From: Neisseriales bacterium
Lineage (GTDB): Bacteria > Pseudomonadota > Gammaproteobacteria > Burkholderiales > UBA11063
Assembly (NCBI GenBank): GCA_008017145.1
Contig: SSGY01000164.1
Span: 1-10,849 of the forward strand
Direction of reading: 5' to 3'
Length of the DNA: 10,849 nt
Positions 1-6,234 of the stretch are shown in pieces. The translations under genes were made by a program, and so were the position numbers. The notes under the pieces are model-generated. The model was not told where the DNA came from. It saw only the letters and a list, made by a program, of their open reading frames with translations, and did no database searches. Numbering within the stretch: the stretch's first letter is position 1; each line of letters begins with the position of its first letter.

Positions 1-1
1 A

Positions 2-958
2 CCTAATTATGCTGTAGCTGCAACGGTTACCAATATTTCTCATGATCATATTGGACAGAGCGGCATTGAAAATTTAACAGATTTGGCGGCGGCTAAAGGA
101 ATTGTTTACAATGGCTTAAAAGCGGATGGTATTGCAATTATTAATTTGGATGATGAACATATTCGTGCGCTTCCTCTGGATAACCAGCGCAAAGCGTATT
201 TATCTACCAAATTAACTTCAGAAGAAATTCAACCCTTTATAACTGCAAACAACTTTGTGGTTTATTTGGATAATCAGCAGATTGTGATTCGAACTTCCAA
301 TGAACTACATCGTTTAAATAATATTACACAGATTCCGATTACTGTCCATGGTTTGGCTCATTATAATTATGAAAATGTACTTCATGCTACGGCGCTTACT
401 TTCGCGCTGGGTTTAACTCCGGCACAAATTATGTTTGGTCTGGCTAAGTTTGGTGCAGATGCCAGATCTAATTTTGGGCGCTGGAATTATTACCACTCTA
501 AAGTAGCAGGACATTTAGTAGTGGATATTGCACATAACCCAGCTGGACTTCGTAATATTCTTGATTTAGCACAAGGATTTCGTAAATTACATGCTTTAAA
601 CGGGCGTTTGGGATTAATGTATGGTAATACTGCAGATAGAAAAGAAACTATCCCCGAGGTTGTCAAGATTATCCTTGAACATAAAGTTGATTTAGTCGTA
701 ATTAAAGAGTTTCAAGAGTCGCTTCGTGGTAGTGTATTAGGCGAGATGCCAGAATTATTTAGGCTCGAATTACTTAAACAAGGTTATCCTGAAGCACAGT
801 TAAAAGTTATTCCTAATGAACTAGAGGCTACTGAATATATTTTGACTCAAGCACAGCCCGATGATATGTATTTGCTATGCAGCCACGAGTTATTGACTGA
901 TGTGAGCAAGTTTTTGCGTGAGAAAATTACGTTAGAAAAGCAGCAAACTACAATATAG
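2..958 (+). CDS. Mur ligase family protein, cyanophycin synthetase-like C-terminal part (5' truncated by window edge)
   Basis: The reading frame is open from base 2 to the TAG at 956-958, so the gene begins upstream of the window; the in-frame TTG at 83 is internal. Visible residues start inside the Mur ligase ATP-binding domain. TNISHDHIGQSGI matches the TN-x3-DH-x-G motif, and IINLDDEHI matches the V-L-N-A-D-D-P block. The Mur C-terminal domain follows, with a GRWNYY segment and VVDIAHNPAGL, the D-x-A-H-N-P motif. Later ADRKET and LRGSVLGE resemble the GDRRD and RGR-x2-GE blocks of cyanophycin synthetase (CphA), which adds Arg and Asp to a multi-L-arginyl-poly-L-aspartate chain using ATP. 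The N-terminal ATP-grasp half that would separate true CphA from shorter Mur-ligase paralogues is not visible, so substrate and symbol stay open. No terminator is visible before the next gene, 56 bases downstream, so co-transcription is possible. Confidence 0.72.
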   Translation, partial: PNYAVAATVTNISHDHIGQSGIENLTDLAAAKGIVYNGLKADGIAIINLDDEHIRALPLDNQRKAYLSTKLTSEEIQPFITANNFVVYLDNQQIVIRTSNELHRLNNITQIPITVHGLAHYNYENVLHATALTFALGLTPAQIMFGLAKFGADARSNFGRWNYYHSKVAGHLVVDIAHNPAGLRNILDLAQGFRKLHALNGRLGLMYGNTADRKETIPEVVKIILEHKVDLVVIKEFQESLRGSVLGEMPELFRLELLKQGYPEAQLKVIPNELEATEYILTQAQPDDMYLLCSHELLTDVSKFLREKITLEKQQTTI

Positions 959-1014
959 GGCATAACAAATGTTAATCTCTACACTATTGTTATTTTAAAT
1001 AAAAGGTCATAGCA

Positions 1015-2337
1015 ATGAATTACATTGTCCGAATCTTTACATCGTTGGTGCAGCGTTATTTGCCAGACCCTTTTGTTTTTGCCATAATTTTAACTATTAT
1101 TGTTTTTGCGCTAAGCCGAGTTCTAACGCCACATTCTTCTTTAGATCTTTTGCAGATGTGGGGTAGTGGGTTTTGGAATTTACTCGGCTTTACTATGCAA
1201 ATGGTTTTAGTGGTAGTAACCGGACACGCTTTAGCTAGTACTGATTTAGTTCGAAGCTTTATGGCTAAGCTCTCATCAATTCCTAAAACTCCAGCACAAG
1301 GCGTTGCATTGGTTACTTTTGTTGGATCAGTTGCCTGTATTATTAACTGGGGTTTTGGGTTAATAATTGGTGCAATGTTGGCGCGCGAAGTTGCCAGATC
1401 AGTCGCCAAATCAGATTATCCATTATTGATCGCTAGCGCATATATTGCTTTTTTAACCTGGCACGGTGGTTTTTCTGGCTCGATTCCACTATTAGCGGCA
1501 ACGGCAGGTAATCCACTGGAGAAAATAATTGGTTTGGTACCGATTAAAGATACTTTATTCACTTCAATGAATTTATTCATTACGCTTAGCTTAGTTATTG
1601 TATTGCCAATACTTACTGCTAAAATGCTACCTAAAGAATCTGAGCGTAAAAGAATAGATCCTGAGCTGCTCAAAGAAGATTTAATTACCGTTCAGCGTGT
1701 TTTACCTAAAGATGCACCATTGGCGGATCGTTTAGAAGAAAGTAGAATTTTGGCAGCGATAATCTCTTTAGCTGGAATTACTTATTTGATTTTTTACTTT
1801 ATGGCTAAAGGGTTTAAGATTGATATCAATACGGTAAATTTATTATTCATGGTTTTAGGTTTGCTGCTTCACAAAACGCCAATGGCATATGCTCGGGCAA
1901 TAACTATGGCAACTAAGAGTACCGCTGGAATATTAATTCAGTTTCCATTTTATGCTGGAATTCAGGTCTTGCTTGAGCATTCTGGCTTAGGTGGAATTAT
2001 TACGGATTGGTTTATTGCTGTTGCTAATAAAGATACGTTTCCATTATTTGCGTTTTTATCTTCAGCAATAATTAATTTTGCGGTGCCATCAGGTGGTGGG
2101 CATTGGGTTGTACAAGGACCATTTATTATGACTGCGGCACAAAAAATTGGCGCAGATATGGGGCACTCAGTAATGGCTATTGCTTATGGCGAGGCGTGGA
2201 TGAATATGGCGCAACCTTTTTGGGCACTTCCTGCGTTAGCGATTGCTGGTTTGGGAGCTCGCGATATTATGGGCTATTGTATTGTCGCGCTATTTTTTTC
2301 GAGTATAATCTTTATTAGCGGATTAATGTTTTTTTAA
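1015..2337 (+). CDS. atoE: Short-chain fatty acid transporter, AtoE family
   Basis: This 440-residue integral membrane protein of the SCFA_trans/AtoE family is predicted to import short-chain fatty acids such as acetoacetate or butyrate across the inner membrane. About ten or more hydrophobic segments span the length, beginning with a membrane segment at residues 20-38. Family-like blocks include NWGFGLIIGAMLAREVAR in the first half. In the second half there is a glycine-rich VPSGGGHWVVQGP stretch followed by AIAYGEAWMNMAQPFWALP. Length equals that of E. coli AtoE (about 440 residues), so the gene looks complete. The ATG is preceded by AAGG at 1003-1006 with 8 bases between, a good ribosome site. 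The acetoacetyl-CoA transferase and thiolase genes that accompany atoE in E. coli are not adjacent here, so the exact substrate is inferred from family only. It converges on bcp. Confidence 0.88.
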   Translation: MNYIVRIFTSLVQRYLPDPFVFAIILTIIVFALSRVLTPHSSLDLLQMWGSGFWNLLGFTMQMVLVVVTGHALASTDLVRSFMAKLSSIPKTPAQGVALVTFVGSVACIINWGFGLIIGAMLAREVARSVAKSDYPLLIASAYIAFLTWHGGFSGSIPLLAATAGNPLEKIIGLVPIKDTLFTSMNLFITLSLVIVLPILTAKMLPKESERKRIDPELLKEDLITVQRVLPKDAPLADRLEESRILAAIISLAGITYLIFYFMAKGFKIDINTVNLLFMVLGLLLHKTPMAYARAITMATKSTAGILIQFPFYAGIQVLLEHSGLGGIITDWFIAVANKDTFPLFAFLSSAIINFAVPSGGGHWVVQGPFIMTAAQKIGADMGHSVMAIAYGEAWMNMAQPFWALPALAIAGLGARDIMGYCIVALFFSSIIFISGLMFF

Positions 2338-2367
2338 ATTATGGGTCGAGTGCTTTCAACCCATAAT
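2338..2367. terminator. Hairpin between convergent atoE and bcp genes, possible bidirectional terminator
   Basis: A perfect 9-bp inverted repeat, ATTATGGGT (2338-2346) and ACCCATAAT (2359-2367), encloses a 12-base loop. It begins at the first base after the atoE stop and lies 18 bases beyond the bcp stop, so transcripts from both sides would form it. No T-tract follows the stem in either direction. The run of seven T at 2329-2335 precedes it on the + strand. It is therefore not a canonical intrinsic terminator; it could be a 3'-end stabilising stem or a factor-assisted stop. Confidence 0.4.
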
Positions 2368-2385
2368 CAATCAAACACTATAGCT

Positions 2386-2820
2386 TTAGAGACTCTTGAT
2401 AAAGTCCAAAACTTCTTGTGCATGATTATCAACAGTAACTTTGCGCCACTCTTTAATGATTTCATGATCCTTGTTCAGGATAAAAGTACTACGTTCTATT
2501 CCACGTACTGGTTTGCCGTACATGGTTTTATTTTTCATAACATTAAATAGGTTGCATACTGTTTCTTCTGGGTCTGCCAGTAGTTGATGTTGTAACTCAT
2601 GCTTTTTTTGAAAATTACAGTGGGTAGTATTTTTATCGCGTGAAATACCTAAAACCTCATAACCAGCAGCTAAAAATTCTGGATATAACCTGCTAAAATC
2701 TTGATTTTCAATAGTGCAACCAGGAGTATTGTCGCGAGGGTAAAAAAATAATACCAGCGGACGATCTAAGTTACTAAGTGTAAATTCTCCACCTGTGGTA
2801 ATTGGTAATGTGAAATCCAT
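2386..2820 (-). CDS. bcp: Peroxiredoxin, Bcp/PrxQ type (thioredoxin-dependent thiol peroxidase)
   Basis: This 144-residue cytoplasmic peroxiredoxin would reduce hydrogen peroxide and organic hydroperoxides with electrons from thioredoxin. FFYPRDNTPGCTIEN carries the P-x3-T-x2-C active site, with peroxidatic Cys35. The family blocks YGKPVRGIERSTF (residues 101-113) and EWRKVTV-x2-H near the end are present. No cysteine lies five residues after Cys35, where E. coli Bcp has its resolving cysteine; the other cysteines are Cys68 and Cys89. The N-terminus is compact: it starts directly at DFTLP without the usual leading V-G-D-x-A-P segment. An in-frame TAG lies ten codons upstream with no start codon between, and AAAGGA at 2833-2828 sits 7 bases before this ATG, so the short start is well supported. 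The gene is single, divergent from ubiA and convergent with atoE. Confidence 0.92.
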   Translation of the reverse strand: MDFTLPITTGGEFTLSNLDRPLVLFFYPRDNTPGCTIENQDFSRLYPEFLAAGYEVLGISRDKNTTHCNFQKKHELQHQLLADPEETVCNLFNVMKNKTMYGKPVRGIERSTFILNKDHEIIKEWRKVTVDNHAQEVLDFIKSL

Positions 2821-2858
2821 GATTAAATCCTTTACTAAAAAGCTAAACTATTGCCGTT

Positions 2859-2864
2859 ATTATA
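2859..2864 (-). promoter_or_regulatory. Candidate -10 element of the bcp promoter
   Basis: The minus strand reads a perfect TATAAT here, 38 bases before the bcp ATG, leaving a leader of roughly 30 bases. No good -35 hexamer is found at 16-18 bases (the sequence there is around ACTCCC). The promoter would therefore depend on an activator or on other contacts. The 10-bp palindrome AAATTAATTT (2869-2878) lies in the spacer between -10 and expected -35. Confidence 0.42.
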
Positions 2865-2888
2865 TACCAAATTAATTTATCGGGAGTC

Positions 2889-2928
2889 GTAATCAATAAA
2901 AACAGGAAAGCAAACGTATTGTAATCAA
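2889..2928. repeat. Pair of direct 8-bp repeats GTAATCAA in the bcp/ubiA divergent region
   Basis: GTAATCAA occurs at 2889-2896 and again at 2921-2928, 32 bases apart start to start, close to three helical turns. The first copy lies just upstream of where the bcp -35 should be. The second overlaps the proposed ubiA -35. They could be binding sites for a regulator of both genes, but 8-mers in AT-rich DNA recur by chance, so this is only a candidate. Confidence 0.3.
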
Positions 2929-2948
2929 CCTTATAGGTGGTGTAAAAT
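2919..2948 (+). promoter_or_regulatory. Candidate sigma-70 promoter for the ubiA-uvrC-pgsA-rpoD cluster
   Basis: TTGTAA (2919-2924, four of six matches to TTGACA) and TAAAAT (2943-2948, five of six to TATAAT) are separated by 18 bases. They point towards ubiA, whose ATG is 37 bases beyond the -10. This is the best promoter-like pair I find in the 165-bp intergenic region on the + strand. Confidence 0.4.
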
Positions 2949-2970
2949 CTCGCTGCAAAATAACTAATTT

Positions 2971-2986
2971 TAATAAGAACTTATTA
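2971..2986. repeat. Inverted repeat overlapping the ubiA start codon
   Basis: TAATAAG (2971-2977), AA, CTTATTA (2980-2986) is a perfect 7-bp inverted repeat with a 2-base centre. Its last base is the A of the ubiA ATG and it occupies the place where a ribosome site should be. A 2-base loop is too tight for a stable RNA hairpin of full length, so if it matters it is more likely a protein-binding palindrome. Chance in AT-rich DNA is a real alternative. Confidence 0.3.
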
Positions 2987-3837
2987 TGTTACAAGATTAT
3001 TTACGTCTGATTCGCTTCGATAAACCAATTGGTACACTATTGTTATTATGGCCAACTTGGTGGGGGCTGTGGTTTGCGTATGCTGCTATCCCACCGCTTA
3101 AAATTTTAATTGTCTTTAGCTTGGGGGTGTTTTTAACCCGTGCGGCAGGATGCGCGATAAACGACTATGCCGATAGTGACTTTGATGGAGCAGTTGAACG
3201 TACCGCGAATCGCCCCTTGGTAACTGGCGCTATTTCGAAAAAAAATGCGCTATTAGTGAGTGCTGGATTAAGTTTAGCTGCTTTTATTTTGGCTGCTTTT
3301 ACCCTACATCCTTTGACATTACTCTGGTCAATACCAGCTTTGCTAATCTTTGTTAGCTATCCATTTTTTAAACGTTTTTTTGCTGTTCCTCAATTATATC
3401 TCGGTGTTGCGTTTAGTTTTGGAATTTTGATGGCATTTATTGAAAGTTCAGGGCATATTCCCGCTGTTGGTTGGCTAATTTTTATCGCGAATATCTTTTG
3501 GGTACTCGCTTATGACACTATTTATGCACTGGTTGATTTACCTGATGACCTAAAAATCGGAATTAAAACCTCCGCAATTACTTTTGGTAAATCAGTTATC
3601 CCGATAATTATGCTTTGCTATAGCATGTTTTTGTTTATCATGTGCATGGTTGGTGTCGAGCAAAATATGGGAATTACTTATTTTGTAACACTGTTATGTG
3701 AGCTATTTTTGATTTACTATGTTTATCAGCAGATTAAAAATCAAAATCGTCAGCAATGTTTCAAAGCCTTTTTATTTAATAATCAAATTGGAATCCTATT
3801 AACTGCAGGGCTTATTGTTGATTTTTGGTTTAAATAG
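2986..3837 (+). CDS. ubiA: 4-hydroxybenzoate polyprenyltransferase
   Basis: UbiA is an inner-membrane, Mg2+-dependent prenyltransferase that joins the polyprenyl side chain to 4-hydroxybenzoate in ubiquinone synthesis. The 283-residue protein opens with RLIRFDKPIGTLLLLWPT, the characteristic UbiA N-terminus. The first Asp-rich motif is NDYADSDFD (N59 to D67), followed by an ERTANRP block. The second is DTIYALVDLPDD (D177 to D188), followed by the G-I-K-T-S block. These two motifs hold the prenyl diphosphate through Mg2+. Eight or nine hydrophobic segments fit the family's all-helical membrane fold, and the length is normal (E. coli UbiA 290). The ATG has no clear Shine-Dalgarno sequence. The stop TAG (3835-3837) is immediately followed by the uvrC ATG. 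The chorismate lyase gene ubiC, often next to ubiA, is absent here. Confidence 0.93.
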   Translation: MLQDYLRLIRFDKPIGTLLLLWPTWWGLWFAYAAIPPLKILIVFSLGVFLTRAAGCAINDYADSDFDGAVERTANRPLVTGAISKKNALLVSAGLSLAAFILAAFTLHPLTLLWSIPALLIFVSYPFFKRFFAVPQLYLGVAFSFGILMAFIESSGHIPAVGWLIFIANIFWVLAYDTIYALVDLPDDLKIGIKTSAITFGKSVIPIIMLCYSMFLFIMCMVGVEQNMGITYFVTLLCELFLIYYVYQQIKNQNRQQCFKAFLFNNQIGILLTAGLIVDFWFK

Positions 3838-5625
3838 ATGAAAATAAATGTTACGGCTGATAATTTATTTTTAGCGCAGATTCCAGACTCTCCAGGGGTA
3901 TATCGCTATTATGCCAGTGATGGTGAGTTACTTTATGTTGGTAAAGCATTAAGCCTAATCAAACGAGTTAAATCATATTTTCAAAAACGAACTGATTTAT
4001 CACCGCGGATTAGCCTGATGGTCAGCAAAATTGTCACAATAGAGTTGACGGTAACGGCTAATGAGTCTTCGGCATTATTGCTTGAAAGCAACTTAATTAA
4101 AAATCTTAAGCCAAAATACAATATAATTTTCCGTGATGATAAAAGTTATCCATATATTCGAATTTCACCGCATAAATTTCCTCTAATTGAATATTTCCGA
4201 GGCAAAACAGGTGCTCATGAGTCAGTGTTTGGACCTTATCCTAATCCGGCAGCAGTCAAAGAAACTTTGGATACATTACAACGCCTATTTAAATTAAGGA
4301 CTTGCCGTGACAGTGTTTTTGCTAATCGTTCTCGTCCTTGTATGCTTTATCAGGTTAATTTATGTTGCGCACCGTGCGTAAATAAAGTCAATGCTGAAGA
4401 GTATGGTCAATTCGTAAATTATGCCCGCGATTTTTTATCTGGTAATTATGGTGATTTAGTTAGTAGATTAAGTAATCAAATGTATAAATATGCAGACGCT
4501 TTAGATTTTGAGCAAGCCAGTGTGCTTAGAGATAAAATTGGATTGATTCAGCAGTTGCAGAGTAAACAAATAATTAGTGATAGTCAGTTACCAATAAATG
4601 CCGATATTTTAGTCATAAAAACAGAACGGCAGCGCTTTTTTCTCTACCTTATCATGTTACGTGGTGGTCTTTATGTCGGAGATAAGCACTTTACACAACC
4701 TTTAGTTGATTCGGTAGAAGTTTTACTCGAAGCTTTTTTAGAGCGTTATTATGCTGAACATCAGGCAATTCAAAATATTTACCTTGATTTTAAATTTGAT
4801 ACTGAGTTTAATAACAATTTTCATCGTATCTACAAAATTAAAATTCAGTCTGCTTTAAAGGGGAGAATTGCCGAATTAGCACAAATGGGTACAAATAACT
4901 TAAATAAGGTCATTGAAAATCAGCAATTAAATAATATATATCATGATGCAGCAGCCAAATTATGTGAGTTATTGAAAATTAGTACATTAAATCGAATTGA
5001 GTGCTATGACACTAGTCATAATCAAGGTAGTAGTGCACTAGCATCAATGGTGGTTTATGCCGGACAAAAAATTGATCACCGCTTGTATCGCAAGTTTAAT
5101 TTACCAGATAGCGTTGGAGGTGACGATTTACTTGCTTTGGAAATTGTGTTACGCCGTCGCTTAAATAATACAGAACTGGTAATTCCAGATGTTATTTTGG
5201 TTGATGGAGGTAAAACCCAGCTAAGGATCGCGAAAAACTTGATTGGAGAGTTGGGTTTTTGTGATAAAATCAAGGTTATTGCCATTTTCAAGGGTGAGCA
5301 TCGTAAGCCAGAGTTCGATAGAATAATTATTGATGCAGATACTGAGCTAAATTTTCGACAAGAACCACAAATATTTAGATTATTGCAAGCCTTACGTGAT
5401 GAGGCGCACCGTTTCGCAATAACAGGTCATCGAAAAAAACAAATAGAACGTATGAGTATTTCACGTCTTGAGGATGTTCCAGGGATTGGTGCAACAAAGC
5501 GTAAGGCGTTGATTGCCTCGTTTGGCAGCCTTCAGGGAGTTGCCGGTGCAGAAATTTCTCAATTGCAACAAGTTGAAGGAATTGGGTTTGAATTAGCCAG
5601 TCAAATCTATAAATTTTTTCATTGA
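3838..5625 (+). CDS. uvrC: Excinuclease ABC subunit C
   Basis: UvrC makes both incisions flanking the lesion in nucleotide excision repair, acting on the UvrB-DNA complex. The 595-residue protein is full length (E. coli 610). The GIY-YIG nuclease domain comes first: GVY at 20-22, YVG at 33-35, Arg43 and the LLESNLIK segment at 80-88. A cysteine cluster follows (C156, C168, C176, C180, with extra C177), at the positions reported to hold an Fe-S cluster in E. coli. The UVR segment that contacts UvrB is at about 206-241. The RNase H-like 5'-incision domain shows ECYDTSH with D391, VDGGKTQL with D456, and RDEAHRFAI with H524. Tandem helix-hairpin-helix motifs (VPGIGATKR and VEGIGFELA) close the protein. 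The start is fixed by the directly preceding ubiA stop (TAGATG) and has no Shine-Dalgarno sequence, suggesting translational coupling. Confidence 0.96.
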   Translation: MKINVTADNLFLAQIPDSPGVYRYYASDGELLYVGKALSLIKRVKSYFQKRTDLSPRISLMVSKIVTIELTVTANESSALLLESNLIKNLKPKYNIIFRDDKSYPYIRISPHKFPLIEYFRGKTGAHESVFGPYPNPAAVKETLDTLQRLFKLRTCRDSVFANRSRPCMLYQVNLCCAPCVNKVNAEEYGQFVNYARDFLSGNYGDLVSRLSNQMYKYADALDFEQASVLRDKIGLIQQLQSKQIISDSQLPINADILVIKTERQRFFLYLIMLRGGLYVGDKHFTQPLVDSVEVLLEAFLERYYAEHQAIQNIYLDFKFDTEFNNNFHRIYKIKIQSALKGRIAELAQMGTNNLNKVIENQQLNNIYHDAAAKLCELLKISTLNRIECYDTSHNQGSSALASMVVYAGQKIDHRLYRKFNLPDSVGGDDLLALEIVLRRRLNNTELVIPDVILVDGGKTQLRIAKNLIGELGFCDKIKVIAIFKGEHRKPEFDRIIIDADTELNFRQEPQIFRLLQALRDEAHRFAITGHRKKQIERMSISRLEDVPGIGATKRKALIASFGSLQGVAGAEISQLQQVEGIGFELASQIYKFFH

Positions 5626-5657
5626 TAAGTCACATTTATTGTAAAGCTAAAACTCAC

Positions 5658-6221
5658 ATGATAAGAAATATGCCGCTACCAACAGTTCTAACTTGGCTTA
5701 GAATTGTTTTAGTTCCTTTTTTTGTGGGGGTGTATTACCTGCCTGATTATTTGTTAACTATGCCATCAAAAAATATTTTAGCCACCGCAATTTTTACATT
5801 TGCGGCAATAACTGATTATTTTGATGGTTATTTAGCGCGTAAAATGAAGCTTGAATCAAGCTTTGGTGCATTTTTAGACCCCGTAGCTGATAAAGCGCTA
5901 GTTGCTGCAAGTTTGGTAGTGCTGGTTAATTTACATCGAACCTTTGTTTTTGCTGCGATAATTATCATCGTACGAGAAATAGCGATTTCTGCTTTACGGG
6001 AATGGATGGCTCAGATTGGTGAAGTTAAAAGTGTGGCAGTTGCTTACATTGGAAAATTAAAAACTACTTGTCAAATGTTGGCGATTGGGTTTTTACTATT
6101 AGATTTTTATACTAATCTGATTGGTAATTTATTGATGTTGGCTGCGGTTATTTTAACTTTGATCTCAATGTTTTATTACTTAGAACAAGCTAAAAATATT
6201 TTAATTAAAAAATCAAGCTGA
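5658..6221 (+). CDS. pgsA: CDP-diacylglycerol--glycerol-3-phosphate 3-phosphatidyltransferase
   Basis: PgsA makes phosphatidylglycerol phosphate from CDP-diacylglycerol and glycerol 3-phosphate, the committed step to phosphatidylglycerol and cardiolipin in the inner membrane. The CDP-alcohol phosphotransferase signature D-x2-DG-x2-AR-x8-G-x3-D-x3-D is intact, from D53 through D56, G57, A60, R61, G70, D74 to D78. [13 protein letters not shown] and [10 protein letters not shown] further match bacterial PgsA. Several hydrophobic helices surround these. The ATG at 5658 gives 187 residues; the ATG at 5670 ([12 protein letters not shown]) gives 183, equally near E. coli's 182, and neither has a convincing ribosome site. 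A TTG at 5622 overlapping the uvrC stop would add residues unlike the family. The uvrC-pgsA order is familiar in proteobacteria. The rpoD start lies 13 bases downstream. Confidence 0.93.
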   Translation: MIRNMPLPTVLTWLRIVLVPFFVGVYYLPDYLLTMPSKNILATAIFTFAAITDYFDGYLARKMKLESSFGAFLDPVADKALVAASLVVLVNLHRTFVFAAIIIIVREIAISALREWMAQIGEVKSVAVAYIGKLKTTCQMLAIGFLLLDFYTNLIGNLLMLAAVILTLISMFYYLEQAKNILIKKSS

Positions 6222-6234
6222 AAGAAATTATATA

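Noticed and set aside
1056..1673. Open frames on the minus strand inside atoE (117 and 85 residues)
   Set aside because: They lie wholly antisense to a well-recognised transporter gene and show no family motifs.
2103..2318. A 71-residue frame within atoE on the same strand
   Set aside because: It is an out-of-frame reading of the transporter coding sequence with no ribosome site and Trp/Cys/Tyr-rich unlikely composition.
2341..2550. A 69-residue + strand frame starting in the intergenic hairpin
   Set aside because: It is antisense to bcp over most of its length, begins inside the hairpin stem, has no ribosome site and no recognisable motif.
5622..5657. TTG start for pgsA overlapping the uvrC stop
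   Set aside because: The added twelve residues do not resemble PgsA N-termini and no ribosome site precedes the TTG; the ATG at 5658 or 5670 fits better.
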